Assembly: GCA_964019425.1 (NCBI GenBank)
Contig: OZ025819.1
Span: 248,001 to 312,000 of the forward strand
Direction of reading: 5' to 3'
Source of the DNA: Flectonema sp. DT1601
Lineage: Eukaryota; Euglenozoa; Diplonemea; Diplonemida; Diplonemidae
Length of the DNA: 64,000 bases
Part shown: in pieces, positions 42,663-52,342 of the stretch
How positions within the stretch are numbered: the first letter of the stretch is position 1
Layout of the letters: every line of letters starts with the position of its first letter
Notes under the pieces: generated by a model
The model's input: only the letters and a program-made list of their open reading frames with translations
What the model was told of the DNA's origin: nothing
The model's database searches: none
Translations under genes and position numbers: made by a program

Positions 42663-42778
42663 ACCTGATGAGGCAAAAGAGTTATATTTTTATTATTACT
42701 TTGAGTCTATCACATGTACAACAGAATTGACTGTTGTAATAATTACGAACATACGATTTTAAATTTAATTTAAAATTT

Positions 42779-42817
<39 letters not shown>

Positions 42818-43061
42818 AAAAATCATACTTGTACCCCTTTAAAGGGGAATTAAAAATTAAAGCGGAAATAAAGGGCTTTTAATATTAAAGGGCTTTTAAT
42901 TAATTCCCCTTTATTTTCCAATTTAATGAAATAAAGGGGAATTAAAGGGGATTTAATGAATTAAAGGGCCCTTTATTTTAAAATTAAAGGGGATTTAATT
43001 CCCCTTTAATTTGGAAAAATAAAAATAAAGGGCTTTTAATGGTTTTTAATTAAAAAAAAAA

Positions 43062-43134
43062 TCCTCCACCAGGACTCGAACCTGCAGCCTAGCGAATGCA
43101 AATCCACAATCATACCAGTGGACAACCAGCGTCA
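43062..43134 (-). pseudogene. tRNA-like sequence within the TIR element
   Basis: On the minus strand there is an A-box-like GGTTGTCCACTGG, a good B box GGTTCGAGTCC, and directly behind the 3' end (TGGAGGA) a run of ten T residues on that strand, like a Pol III terminator. The 5' acceptor strand is not complementary to TGGAGGA and no clean anticodon stem forms, so a working tRNA is unlikely. It may be a tRNA relic, or a Pol III promoter used by the element. Confidence 0.4.
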
Positions 43135-44663
43135 CTTAAAAAAGTTTTTTTTTAATTTTCTTTCCTATATTCTTATTGCGGGAATTATCCTTGCAAGGAA
43201 TTTCTCCTCAAAAATCGTTATTTCACAAGATTCTTCTCCCACAAAAATAATTCCTGATCAAGGAAAATTTTTTACTGGGGGTTTCCTTTGGTGATCTGGT
43301 AAGGAATTATTATTGTGAGGAATTTTTTTTTTGGAAATTTTTTTTTCAGCAAAAATTCTTGAGTTCCTCACAAGAATTTCGGCACGAGGTATTAAGTTGC
43401 TCGACCTTCGCTGTTTTTTTCGATACGTGATTAGTCTGTTAGAGGACTGTCGGTGTGAAAGGAAAGAAAGTCGGAACGGTGGCCAAAGATTAGTGAGTTG
43501 ACTGAGTTGGTCAGTTACCAGCATGGTAGCTAGCGGTTTCCTTATGATGTTAAATATCGTTATGATGATATAGTTGTATTTTACAAATCAAACTCAAACG
43601 CCCCCCTTCCTGGTGTTCGTCTTGGTGATTAATTCACAGTTGAATAACTCGATTCCGTACTGCACTGAATGACAACACGGAAAAAAGAGATGTGTATGCA
43701 GCTGAGAGGAATCGTAACTTCAAGTGCTTTTGCATTCTGAAGATTGCAATGGATGATAATTGGGTCTGTCAGTGAGTATCAATTGGTGGGTAGACCACCG
43801 AAGTTACTGTGAACAAACCAGCGTGTCCAAAGCAGGCGTTCGTCTTGTATTTTACGTATGAAATCCAACAGTTAACCCCCTTCAAGTTTTCAAGACAATA
43901 TAATTATTAATTAAATACTCATGGGTTTTATAAAAAACTGTTGCGGTTACATAAGCAAGTGGTGCTCAACTATGTTCACGTGGTATTTATTTATCTGCAG
44001 TCATTTACTACGCTGCCGCTGACAGTCAAGATTGTCAGAGAAATACCTGGTCAATTTGACTTGACATCATTTTTTCTCGCAATTTTAAAATAAAAACTTT
44101 CTCCTCTCTTTAGGCTATTACTACAAACTTTATTTTCAATCTCTCAAGACAAAAGCTTATGTGGGAACAATTAGACAGGAGCATGATATCCAAAAGTTAC
44201 ATGTCTGAAATCATGGAGAATACATTCTTTCGGAGTTGCTTTAACCAGTAGAATCAGATGCGTGGTCCGTTCCGGTAGGACTCCCTTCTTACGAATGTGT
44301 GGTGCCTCGTGTTAGCGCTTTGGATAGTAATAACCATTGGCGGCGACTATGCACGGGGTGGCCAGTGGGTTTAATGAGGTTGTTGTGTAATCCCCTTCCA
44401 TGGCTCTGTTTCGGCATGCTGGAAAGCGAAGCTCTGAAGTTTACTTCAGGTTAGTCTTGTAAGCCTATCCTTCCGGTTCAGTTCTCGGCTTGGTTGATTC
44501 CCTCGATCGTCCCATCCAGGAGTTTGTGTGCATGGTGAGGCCCTCTGGAAACCCAGCCCAGCACAAGACACCAGGCTCACGGCGAAGATTGGACCCGAAA
44601 GTAACCTTGCGTTCTGTTCTGTTGGCAAGCTCTCTGGCTGAGTGCGTTCGAAGTGAGTGGAAT

Positions 44664-45411
44664 TGCTAGTTTGTTGGGTTATGTTCGTAGCAGCTTCACG
44701 GTGACGGCGGCCTTATTGAGAATTATCCCTGGTTGTTACATGTTACGTAATGATTGGGTTCTCAAGACTGGTTGCTTGCTAATGTGAATGCTGACGTTCG
44801 AACTGTTATTCGTAGCAGCTTCACGGTGACGGCGGCCTTATTGAGAATTATCCCTGGTTGTTACATGTTGAAAGTTGCAGGTTAACTGTGGCTGATGCAC
44901 GTAATGGTTGGGTTCTCAAGACTGGTTGCTTGCTAATGTGAATGCTGACGTTCGAACCCGACTTTCGAGTAGTTTCCTTTTCCGGCGTGTAACAATCCCG
45001 ACTGACGAAAAAGGTTGGAGGAATTGCTAGTTTGTTGGGTTATATTCGTAGCAGCTTCACGGTGACGGCGGCCTTACTGAGAATTATCCCTGGTTGTTAC
45101 GTGTTGAAAGTCACAGGTTATAGCGTCAAAATAACACTCGCGTGGGTGGTTGCTCTCTTCGGAAAGCATAACTTCAGACCCGTCAATTCGCGGCGCTTAT
45201 ATCTACACACATTAATTAGTTGAACGAGTTCAAGTCACTTCCCTGCATAGCAGATCCGTGTCCTCTGTACTAACGCTATACTAAGTGTGACTGTGACTGA
45301 TACACGTAATGGTTGGGTTCTTTAAGTACTCAGGACTGGTTGCTTGCTGATGTGAATGCTGACGTTCGAACTGCCCCGACTTTCGAGTTATTTCCTTTCC
45401 GACTTAGGATG
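44664..45411. repeat. Three imperfect direct repeats inside the TIR element
   Basis: The core TTCGTAGCAGCTTCACGGTG continues through GACGGCGGCC to GAATTATCCCTGGTTGTTAC, beginning at 44684, 44809 and 45045. Each copy is followed at varying distance by a second conserved block, ACGTAATGGTTGGGTTCT, then GACTGGTTGCTTGCT and GTGAATGCTGACGTTCGAAC. Copies 1 and 3 also share the lead-in GGAATTGCTAGTTTGTTGGG. Intervening lengths differ, so the array grew by duplication with later indels. Confidence 0.85.
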
Positions 45412-45835
45412 ACGCAGCGTGGTGGGTGCCTTGGGATTTAATAAATAAAGCGGAAATAAAGGGGCTTTCCCACCCCCCTTTATTCCGCTTATTTCCCCTT
45501 TATTTCCCCTTTATTTTGGAAAAAAAGGAAAAAAAGCCCTTTATTTGGATTAAAAGCCCTTTATTTCCCCTTTATTTTGGAATTACGGAAATTAAAGGGC
45601 ATTAAAAGCCCTTTAATTTCCCCTTTATTTTGCCCCCTTTAAAGGGGTACAAGTATGAAAAATGAAAATAAAAAAATTGTATTTCTTCCAACCCCAAAAA
45701 GGAAATAAAAACTATGTATGCAAAAACATTGATTTTATGAATTACTAACTTATTTTGATACGACATTTCTACAAAAAAAAAAAAAATTTTTAAAAAAAAA
45801 AATCAGATCGGGAGGGGGTCTCAGCATAATAAATA

Positions 45836-46126
45836 ATGGACGTTAAAAACAAAGTGAGGGTATTCGGAAAGTTTGGGTCATACCTCGGAAATACATTCCT
45901 ACTTGGATGTCTTGCTTATGGTATTCTATCAGGTCCGATGTCAAAAGAGTTCATGAACGAGAGTTTAAAACAAAAATGGGACGAAGTAGACGACACACGA
46001 CCATCACTTAAAGTAGTTGGTTGGGAAGAGCATCAACAGCCTCCGAAGGCAGCGCAAATACCAGACGGAATAGTAAAGACATCAGTTAAAAAAATATGGA
46101 GCTCCGTTGGCAATGAAAGCGATTAA
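45836..46126 (+). CDS. Small single-TM protein, hypothetical
   Basis: 96 aa. Residues about 12-34 (FGSYLGNTFLLGCLAYGILSG) form a probable TM segment after a short basic N-terminus (MDVKNKVRVFGK). The rest is charged and soluble: KQKWDEVDDTRPSLKVVGWE, and KTSVKKIWSSVGNE. Such an N-anchored small protein with a basic lead is common among mitochondrial inner-membrane or assembly factors, but I recognise no family. The leader has GGGTCTCAG shortly before the ATG. Confidence 0.6.
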   Translation: MDVKNKVRVFGKFGSYLGNTFLLGCLAYGILSGPMSKEFMNESLKQKWDEVDDTRPSLKVVGWEEHQQPPKAAQIPDGIVKTSVKKIWSSVGNESD

Positions 46127-46373
46127 AAGAAAAATTCAATTCATCCGACGGTACAATTGTTTCCGGCCGACATCTATCGGTGATGATAACTGGCCAATCA
46201 CTTATCTCGTTTTAGATAATCTCCACTTTTAAATTGTGGTGTCACTTGTTTTGGTACGTATTCAATATTGAGTGACCATTCAACTACATAATTTGAAAAA
46301 AAAAAAAAATAATTTTTTCCCCCTCCTTTCCAGTTCTGTACCCTCACACACTACCAAATGACTGCTGTGTAAT

Positions 46374-49300
46374 ATGCCAATATACATTGCAAGGCATAAC
46401 GGGTTGCAAGATGTAACTTTTGGAGAAAAATCTGTCACATTGCAAAAGAGAGGAGGTAGGCATTGGGGTAAGATACGAGAAAAGGTCATTAATGAAGTTC
46501 AACACGTCGATATTGACGGAGTTATAGACGTAAAAACATCAGTTGCTGAGAATGTTAAAAAAAGATATCAACAAGAACAAGACTCAGTTATTGTTTTGTA
46601 TAATTTCAGATTTGGAGTGGGAACATCAATGGTTGAAAACTGCGTTAACGAAATATTAAAGAAGTTAAAAACTGACATTGAGAACATCTTTTCTGCTCAA
46701 GAATTAGTTAGAAAAGTTTCCCTTTGTAAAGAAGAAGATTTATTAAGTACCGAAGATCTACTAAAAAGAAAAGAATCGAGTGCTTCGTTTGAAGAAGTTG
46801 TTGAAAAATCCCCACCAAACACTTCAAGACGACCTTCAATACCACCGAAAACCCAACGCCGTGGCTCACTTCGTGGTGGTAGGAGAATGAGTGCTTCTAT
46901 AGAGGCTCAAGAAGCGTTACTAACATCCTACCCGAGAGGATCATTTGTTATAGCGGGTACTGGTAGACCTCACTCAGCATCAGCCACTACCAGCATGGCT
47001 TCTACACCTCTTTATAATAATAGTCACAATCGTCCTGCAAAACTACGAGAAGAAGTTAAATACGCTGATGCATACGCTTTCAACAGAAGACGATCTTCAC
47101 TACAGAGTATGGGTTGCATAACTTCAATGACTGACAAGCAAGGACATCAAGGTGATAATCGCACTCCTCTTTTCAATGGAACGACAGCACATATTGAGAT
47201 GCTCGGATTAACACAAAATCTTGGAAAACACTTTGCGAGTTTAGGTGTTGAACTTTGGGTGAGAACAGCAGAAACAAAAAAGAGACAAACGATACTTCAA
47301 ATATGTGGAGCGAAGATGGAATTAATAGAACTCGTCATATCACAAGATCTTGATCATGAACTCTCTCCTGGTATGCTCTACTGTGGTATACGAGATCAGT
47401 TATACAATGAACTGGTTGTACAAGCAGATACAAACGACTTATTGTTGGATGGTAAATGGCATCATATTTCTATGCAAATAATCGATTTGAATGAAGATCA
47501 AATAAGACTAGAAATTGACGGAGTGGTACTTCGAATACGAGTAGGTGTTCACACATGTCCTTATCGATTTGAGGGTTGGGGGACACCAGAGTCTCCAGCC
47601 TTTGGATGTGTTGGTTCAGAATATCACAAACAATCAAATAGACTGAAGGGTAACCTCGCTGAGATTGTAATCAGAGGAGGTGATCTTTTACTTCATTATT
47701 GGCCACTCCGACCACCAAAGGATCCCAGCGGAGAGCAGTTTGATGAAAAGGGAAATCAAATACTTCTTGACAAGACATCATCAGCAATAATTCACCTCAA
47801 CAGCTACTGCTCTTGGGAGAGTGCTCCTTTTCCAGACACATCACTCTGGTTAGATGGTTGTAGTTATGTTAACTGTGGAACAATCCCGGGATTTGGTACA
47901 GAAATAGCACACTCTGTTGCATTTGATGTTTGGTTTTATCCTGCTACTGATGAGTCAAAAATGACTTTATTTGGTGTCTCAGAACCGAAAACTAAAAAGC
48001 AATCTCTTTCAATTAAAGTTCACACTGATGAGTTGAATCGTTATTCACCTGGTTGGGTCAGTGTTCATGTTAAGGATGATGATGGAAATCAAATGTCAGC
48101 AGCAATCCCAAATGTTCTAACTAGAAAGTGGAATCACTTATCACTATCAGTCTGTGATGTTCAGAATCACTCTCTCAGAGTAGAATTAAATGGAAAGTCT
48201 GCTGACGTCAGGATGGGTTTACTGCAATCCCCCTGCAACTTCTCACCATTTGAATCTTGGTTAGCGATCGCAGCTCACAATAATAACGGTACTCCAGAAT
48301 GTTTTTTCAATGGATCGATCAAAGCTTTTAAAATATGGACAGGAAAAGGAAGAAGAGGCAGATGCCTACTTGCTCACTGGCAGTTAAATGAAGGTCCTGG
48401 CTCAACGATACTCATGGACAGTTCTGGAAATGGAAATAACGGAATTCCAGGTAGAAAACTTGCTTGTCAGCAGACGCGTCAATCGATGAGACGAACCAGC
48501 AGCATGAGACTTCGCAGGAAGGCTTCTTTACAATTATTAAACACAGCTCTTGATATTAGTACAAAGTATACGAAATGGATGGCTGGTATTCAACCAAAAG
48601 TCTCAGATGATGATATCGAAGAAGAGCACAAACGTCAAAGACTCATCGAACAGGCAGACAAACTACAGCATTGTGAAGCCTTAAGCGGACAGGTTCGCAT
48701 AGCCCTAATTGAAATAGCAATCAGTAATGACATACTTGATGGAATAGTCAAAGAATGTGTTCGAGATTTGATTCACGCAGATGTCATTAATGATGTTCTT
48801 CCGAATGGAATCCATGGACCTGTAATTCCTGAAAGCTGTTGGGAAACATGTACTCACAGCTCTCTTCATCTCACAATGGAGAGAGCCTTTAAACAATCGT
48901 CGTTACGTGAGTCTTCACATCAGTTGTTTGTTTTTTCGGTTGGAAATGTTCAAATTTTTATATTTAACGTTCAAGGAAGACCTGCCAATCAAAGGTTGGT
49001 ATTGCATCCTCCTACTAATGGTATTTATTGGGTTGGTCCTTTACAGCTTGTTGGGAGGGACTCAAAGGTTAAACATCTCAGTCAGCGTGGCACCTCATCC
49101 ATTGAAAACTATCTCTGTAAAAACGGTTGTGGAAATATATCAAAAATCGCTCCATCAACAGACCCGGATTCACATTCACATTTTGCAACTTTTCTTCATC
49201 GTTCTTTGAATAGGTCTCGTCAATCAACACCTTGTTCTTTTGTTATGCAACCACAAACTCTTGAATCTATGCAAGCTGCTTTTATTTTTAATAAAGTGAT

Positions 49301-49388
49301 ATCTGAGGCCACGATTAGAGAATCAGTAATTTTAATACAAAAAATATGGAGAGGATTCGTAGTAAGAAATAATATGAAATTAGTCTAG
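46374..49388 (+). CDS. LamG/concanavalin-A-like double-domain protein with C-terminal IQ motif
   Basis: 1004 aa, intronless. The N-terminus (1-110) is a compact charged domain. A Ser/Arg-rich low-complexity linker follows (about 130-250, with RRPSIPPKTQRRGS). Two LamG/concanavalin-like jelly-roll domains follow at about 268-440 (VELWVRTAETKKRQTILQI, DGKWHHISMQIID, LHYWPL) and 490-680 (AFDVWFYPATDESKMTLFGV, RKWNHLSLSVCD, LLAHWQLNEGPG...DSSGNGNNGIPG). The second half has helices, a WVGPLQLVGRDSKV stretch, and a terminal IQ motif, IQKIWRGFVVRNNMKLV (988-1004), expected to bind calmodulin or a myosin-light-chain-like protein. No signal peptide is seen, so the LamG domains are probably cytosolic. 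Possibly cytoskeletal or flagellar. Leader acceptor CCTCCTTTCCAG ends at 46333. Confidence 0.85.
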   Translation: MPIYIARHNGLQDVTFGEKSVTLQKRGGRHWGKIREKVINEVQHVDIDGVIDVKTSVAENVKKRYQQEQDSVIVLYNFRFGVGTSMVENCVNEILKKLKTDIENIFSAQELVRKVSLCKEEDLLSTEDLLKRKESSASFEEVVEKSPPNTSRRPSIPPKTQRRGSLRGGRRMSASIEAQEALLTSYPRGSFVIAGTGRPHSASATTSMASTPLYNNSHNRPAKLREEVKYADAYAFNRRRSSLQSMGCITSMTDKQGHQGDNRTPLFNGTTAHIEMLGLTQNLGKHFASLGVELWVRTAETKKRQTILQICGAKMELIELVISQDLDHELSPGMLYCGIRDQLYNELVVQADTNDLLLDGKWHHISMQIIDLNEDQIRLEIDGVVLRIRVGVHTCPYRFEGWGTPESPAFGCVGSEYHKQSNRLKGNLAEIVIRGGDLLLHYWPLRPPKDPSGEQFDEKGNQILLDKTSSAIIHLNSYCSWESAPFPDTSLWLDGCSYVNCGTIPGFGTEIAHSVAFDVWFYPATDESKMTLFGVSEPKTKKQSLSIKVHTDELNRYSPGWVSVHVKDDDGNQMSAAIPNVLTRKWNHLSLSVCDVQNHSLRVELNGKSADVRMGLLQSPCNFSPFESWLAIAAHNNNGTPECFFNGSIKAFKIWTGKGRRGRCLLAHWQLNEGPGSTILMDSSGNGNNGIPGRKLACQQTRQSMRRTSSMRLRRKASLQLLNTALDISTKYTKWMAGIQPKVSDDDIEEEHKRQRLIEQADKLQHCEALSGQVRIALIEIAISNDILDGIVKECVRDLIHADVINDVLPNGIHGPVIPESCWETCTHSSLHLTMERAFKQSSLRESSHQLFVFSVGNVQIFIFNVQGRPANQRLVLHPPTNGIYWVGPLQLVGRDSKVKHLSQRGTSSIENYLCKNGCGNISKIAPSTDPDSHSHFATFLHRSLNRSRQSTPCSFVMQPQTLESMQAAFIFNKVISEATIRESVILIQKIWRGFVVRNNMKLV

Positions 49389-50027
49389 TATTTGTTTTTT
49401 TTTTTTTGCATTTAACAAGTATTGTAAGAACGAAAAAGAATGTTGGCAGCACACGTAAACCTCCTTTAGCTTTATCAGTTTAAGTCGGTTCACGGTTTCG
49501 TGCACAAACAAAACATCACAGTTGTTATATTACTATCTTCTGTATAGTTGAAGATAAAGCCAATTATTTTTTACATCTTTTTTTTTCTTGTAAATCTCGC
49601 GTAAACTCTGCGAAGGTTATTATTATTTATTTTTTCTTTTTTTTTTTTTTGGTATGGACTAGCAGTTATTTAATTTATTGAAGTTTTTTTTTTTTTTTTC
49701 TTTTTAAATTTTGTTATCCTATTCGAAGTAAAGTATTCTTTTACACCAAGGCTGGTTACACAGCCAATTTTTCCCTCTTTTTCTTCCCCTTCTTTACTTT
49801 TCTTAATTCTTTGGGGAAAACAGTTGTTCCCTATACGAAAGTTTCAGAAACTTCCAACCCATAAAATCATTCAGATTGCCTTATATTTTGTTGATCGAAG
49901 GCAAGTAGTATTATAACGGCTCTTAATCTGAATAGTTTGGTCTTCGAAAAAAAAAAAATATTATTAACTATTACACCATTTTTTCAACATTTACAACAGT
50001 TTGTATTTTACAAAAAAAAAAAAAAAA
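49389..50027. other. Spacer with T runs
   Basis: No gene. T runs lie near 49637 and 49685; an A run of about 18 bases precedes the next ATG, after an ATTTACAACAG site. Confidence 0.5.
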
Positions 50028-50897
50028 ATGAACGATAATCGTCCACCAGCAGTACCAACGAGAAGAGCAATCTATTCGGAGAGTATGCTTAATGGTTCGA
50101 TGGCAACCCTTCCTACACCAAATCGGCCATTACCACTACCTAGTCAGAGTCCTTCAAATGCTGTGCCAAAGTTGGAAACACCTCCTGCGGATCTTGTTGA
50201 AAGTGAAGTATCCTGTTCTTGTACAGGATATGGAGGTGAAAACATGCTTACATACCTACGAGTTGGGACAAAATTGATTTTGATGTTGGTGTTTTTTGTA
50301 ACATTCAGTGCCACTGATGACAACGATTGCTCAAAGAAGTTGTCAGAATGGCTTTTAATTGGAGCTATTTTAGTATTAGTTTTCTTACTGTTAGCGATTG
50401 TAACTGCTCCGAGGTTACATAAATTAATTTTTAAGACTCTGAGGTTGAATACAAAACCAAAAGAAGACCAACCAACTGAACCAACCAAACAAGAGCTCTA
50501 CGTTAAACGTGTTGGTTGGGTCATCACGTTTGTGACTGCTCTTTGGTGTCTTGTATGGACTATTGTCGCAATTAGTAAATTACGTAAAGGATCTCGTCAG
50601 ATATGTGGGTCTGCGTTCACTGGAACAGCAGTAGTAGTGGCGTTTAATTGTTTGAGCCTGTTGATGTGTTCACTTTGTATTGTTTCTCATTTAACTGGAA
50701 CTAGTGATTCACCTCCACCAAGAATAGTAACGCCACCTGCTCCAGTATCAGCACCAGCTAGTGCAATGCCTTCAACCAGCTTTCAAACTTCTGGAAGTGT
50801 GATGTATCCCCCAGTAGTGCGAAGTGACTCAGGTATTAGAACTGATGTAATCAGAGCACAGGCTAATTCAGGATTTCAAGCACCTTTTGCTCCATAA
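50028..50897 (+). CDS. Four-TM protein with proline-rich termini
   Basis: 289 aa. The ATG at 50028 follows an A run. The N-terminal 60 residues are Pro/Ser-rich (PAVPTRRAIY, PLPLPSQSPSNAVPK), possible SH3 or kinase targets. TM segments are at about 78-96, 107-127, 162-183 and 197-222. Cysteines occur in SCSCTGYGG before TM1 and in the first loop (DDNDC). The C-terminal 70 residues are again Pro/Ser-rich. Overall it looks MARVEL-like or tetraspan-like, with both tails cytosolic, but there are no diagnostic residues; the family is not assigned. Confidence 0.75.
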   Translation: MNDNRPPAVPTRRAIYSESMLNGSMATLPTPNRPLPLPSQSPSNAVPKLETPPADLVESEVSCSCTGYGGENMLTYLRVGTKLILMLVFFVTFSATDDNDCSKKLSEWLLIGAILVLVFLLLAIVTAPRLHKLIFKTLRLNTKPKEDQPTEPTKQELYVKRVGWVITFVTALWCLVWTIVAISKLRKGSRQICGSAFTGTAVVVAFNCLSLLMCSLCIVSHLTGTSDSPPPRIVTPPAPVSAPASAMPSTSFQTSGSVMYPPVVRSDSGIRTDVIRAQANSGFQAPFAP

Positions 50898-51206
50898 CAA
50901 CGAGCAAATGTTTCGAATAGGAAACAACACGCACCGTAGTAAACAAACATTATTTATATAAACTATTTTTTTTTCTTCTATAGATTCAATTTTGTCATTA
51001 TTTTTCTATTAGATTATTAGAAATCTTTTTTTTTTTTTTTTTGTTAGAAATTAAAAAAAACTAATCTCTCTTTTACATTATAATTTTTTTTTTAAATCTT
51101 TTTTTTAGATCTTTTATTTTTGTTTTTAATTTTTTCAGGAATCTTTTTAATTGTGACTTGAGAGAGAGGTCAAAAAAAAAAAAAAAAAAAAAAACTTATC
51201 TTTACC
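50898..51206. other. Spacer before octanoyl transferase
   Basis: No gene. Alternating T and A runs; pyrimidine-rich acceptor TTTTTAATTTTTTCAG ends at 51138; A run at 51171-51194. Confidence 0.5.
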
Positions 51207-52106
51207 ATGTCTTTCGTATGTCTTTTTACGCCATTTTTCTTTAAAAAAAATCAGCACCTTCATTATATAAGAATGAGAATAGTAGCCTTAGGCAGGCAGC
51301 ATTATGGAAAAGTATTAAAGCTTCAAGAAGCTCTTTTTACAGAGAGAAAGATAGGAGAAGGGGTGGACACGTTACTCACAGTTGAACACACTCCCTCAGT
51401 GATTACTGTTGGCAATAGAAGAAAAGAAGGTATGAGTGATGTTCTTCTGAATAATGAGGAATTAAAAAAAAGACAAATAGAGATATACGAACTTGACAGA
51501 GGAGGGAGAGCTACTTGGCACGGACCAGGACAAGTGACAGTGTACCCAATATGTAATATAAAATCACTACATAAAAAAAGTGGATCAAAGAAAGGTCTTG
51601 TTGGGTGGTGGGTAAACACTTTAGAAGAATCGATAATCAGAATGCTTTGGAAAGAAGGACTACGTGGTTGGACATGCTCGGATGTCGGAGTCTGGGTAGG
51701 AGGACCAGTTAACAATAATTCAAACAGCAACATCAACATCGAAACAGCTGATGACTGGTTACAACACCTACGAGATCATCCCATCACAAAAGACACTAGA
51801 TTCGATGACAGCAATGGCCAACAGCGAAAAATTGCAGCAATTGGAGTTCGTCTGTCCCGATACTGTTCCATGCATGGTCTAGCCCTTAATGTTAATCCTG
51901 ATCTTGATGATTATAAGACAATAGTTCCTTGTGGTTTAAATGATCTAGGCGTTACCTCAATACACAATGAACTTCCCTACAGCCCTACCCTAATAGAGTC
52001 GGCTTCACAATATTTGGTTGACGAATTCCTCGACGTTGTGAAATATGATCATCAAATAACAACAATTTCATCGGAAGAAATCTTTGATCGTTATAATATA
52101 ATTTAA
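51207..52106 (+). CDS. LIPT2: Octanoyl-[acyl-carrier-protein] transferase (lipoate biosynthesis)
   Basis: 299 aa. LipB/LIPT2 moves octanoate from mitochondrial ACP to the lipoyl domain of glycine-cleavage H protein or E2 subunits, before LIAS inserts sulfur. Diagnostic motifs: LDRGGRATWHGPGQVTVYP (family pattern RGGxxTxHxPGQxxxYP, residues 97-114), KIAAIGV with the catalytic Lys K208, and IVPCGL with the catalytic Cys C242. The N-terminus (MSFVCLFTPFFFKKNQ) is short, hydrophobic and basic, compatible with mitochondrial import; an alternative start is M23 (51273). A 35-residue Asn-rich insertion (about 167-205) separates the two halves of the active domain. It implies lipoylated mitochondrial complexes in this organism. 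Confidence 0.94.
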   Translation: MSFVCLFTPFFFKKNQHLHYIRMRIVALGRQHYGKVLKLQEALFTERKIGEGVDTLLTVEHTPSVITVGNRRKEGMSDVLLNNEELKKRQIEIYELDRGGRATWHGPGQVTVYPICNIKSLHKKSGSKKGLVGWWVNTLEESIIRMLWKEGLRGWTCSDVGVWVGGPVNNNSNSNINIETADDWLQHLRDHPITKDTRFDDSNGQQRKIAAIGVRLSRYCSMHGLALNVNPDLDDYKTIVPCGLNDLGVTSIHNELPYSPTLIESASQYLVDEFLDVVKYDHQITTISSEEIFDRYNII

Positions 52107-52342
52107 TACATCATTCTTTGTCTTCTCTGATGGTTGCTTTGGTGTACCTTGTGCGTACCGTAAGCGTGTATCCTGTATTCATCAAAAATTCAATATATCA
52201 AGTAGCCATATTATTTTAAATGAACAACATCACAACAGGGGAGGGGTAGCTTTACAATATGTTTTATGAGGGGTATCAAGTTGAAAAAGAAAGGATCGCA
52301 ATCAGTTTTATTTTTTATTATCTAAAATCAGATATCACAACG

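Larger units (their letters stand above)
42824..45657. mobile_element. 2.83-kb non-autonomous TIR element with 6-bp target duplication
   Basis: Perfect 24-bp terminal inverted repeat beginning CATACTTGTACCCC and ending at AAAGGGG: left 42824-42847, right 45634-45657. Direct repeats AAAAAT flank it exactly (42818-42823 and 45658-45663). Inside each end is a block of about 200 bp built from short alternating motifs of the type TTAAAGGGGATTTAA and CCCTTTATTTCC, roughly mirrored between the ends. The central 2.35 kb is more GC-balanced than the flanking host DNA and has no long ORF, but holds a tRNA-like segment and a threefold internal repeat. I cannot assign a superfamily; with no transposase it must have moved with outside help. 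The sharp ends suggest a fairly recent insertion. Confidence 0.82.

Noticed and set aside
42628-42690. Hammerhead ribozyme, suggested by CTGATGAGG behind a perfect stem
   Set aside because: No stem II, no GAAA core and no NUH cleavage site in the right place could be drawn.
43062-43134. Functional tRNA gene on the minus strand
   Set aside because: The acceptor stem and anticodon stem do not pair; only the promoter boxes and terminator-like T run are convincing.
43380-45420. Ribosomal RNA fragment, because of the GC-balanced, non-coding look
   Set aside because: No conserved rRNA stretch was recognised and the sequence is bounded by the TIR element's ends.
42824-45657. Polinton-type element, because of the 6-bp target duplication
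   Set aside because: Far too short, and no coding region of any kind is visible; the duplication length alone is not diagnostic.
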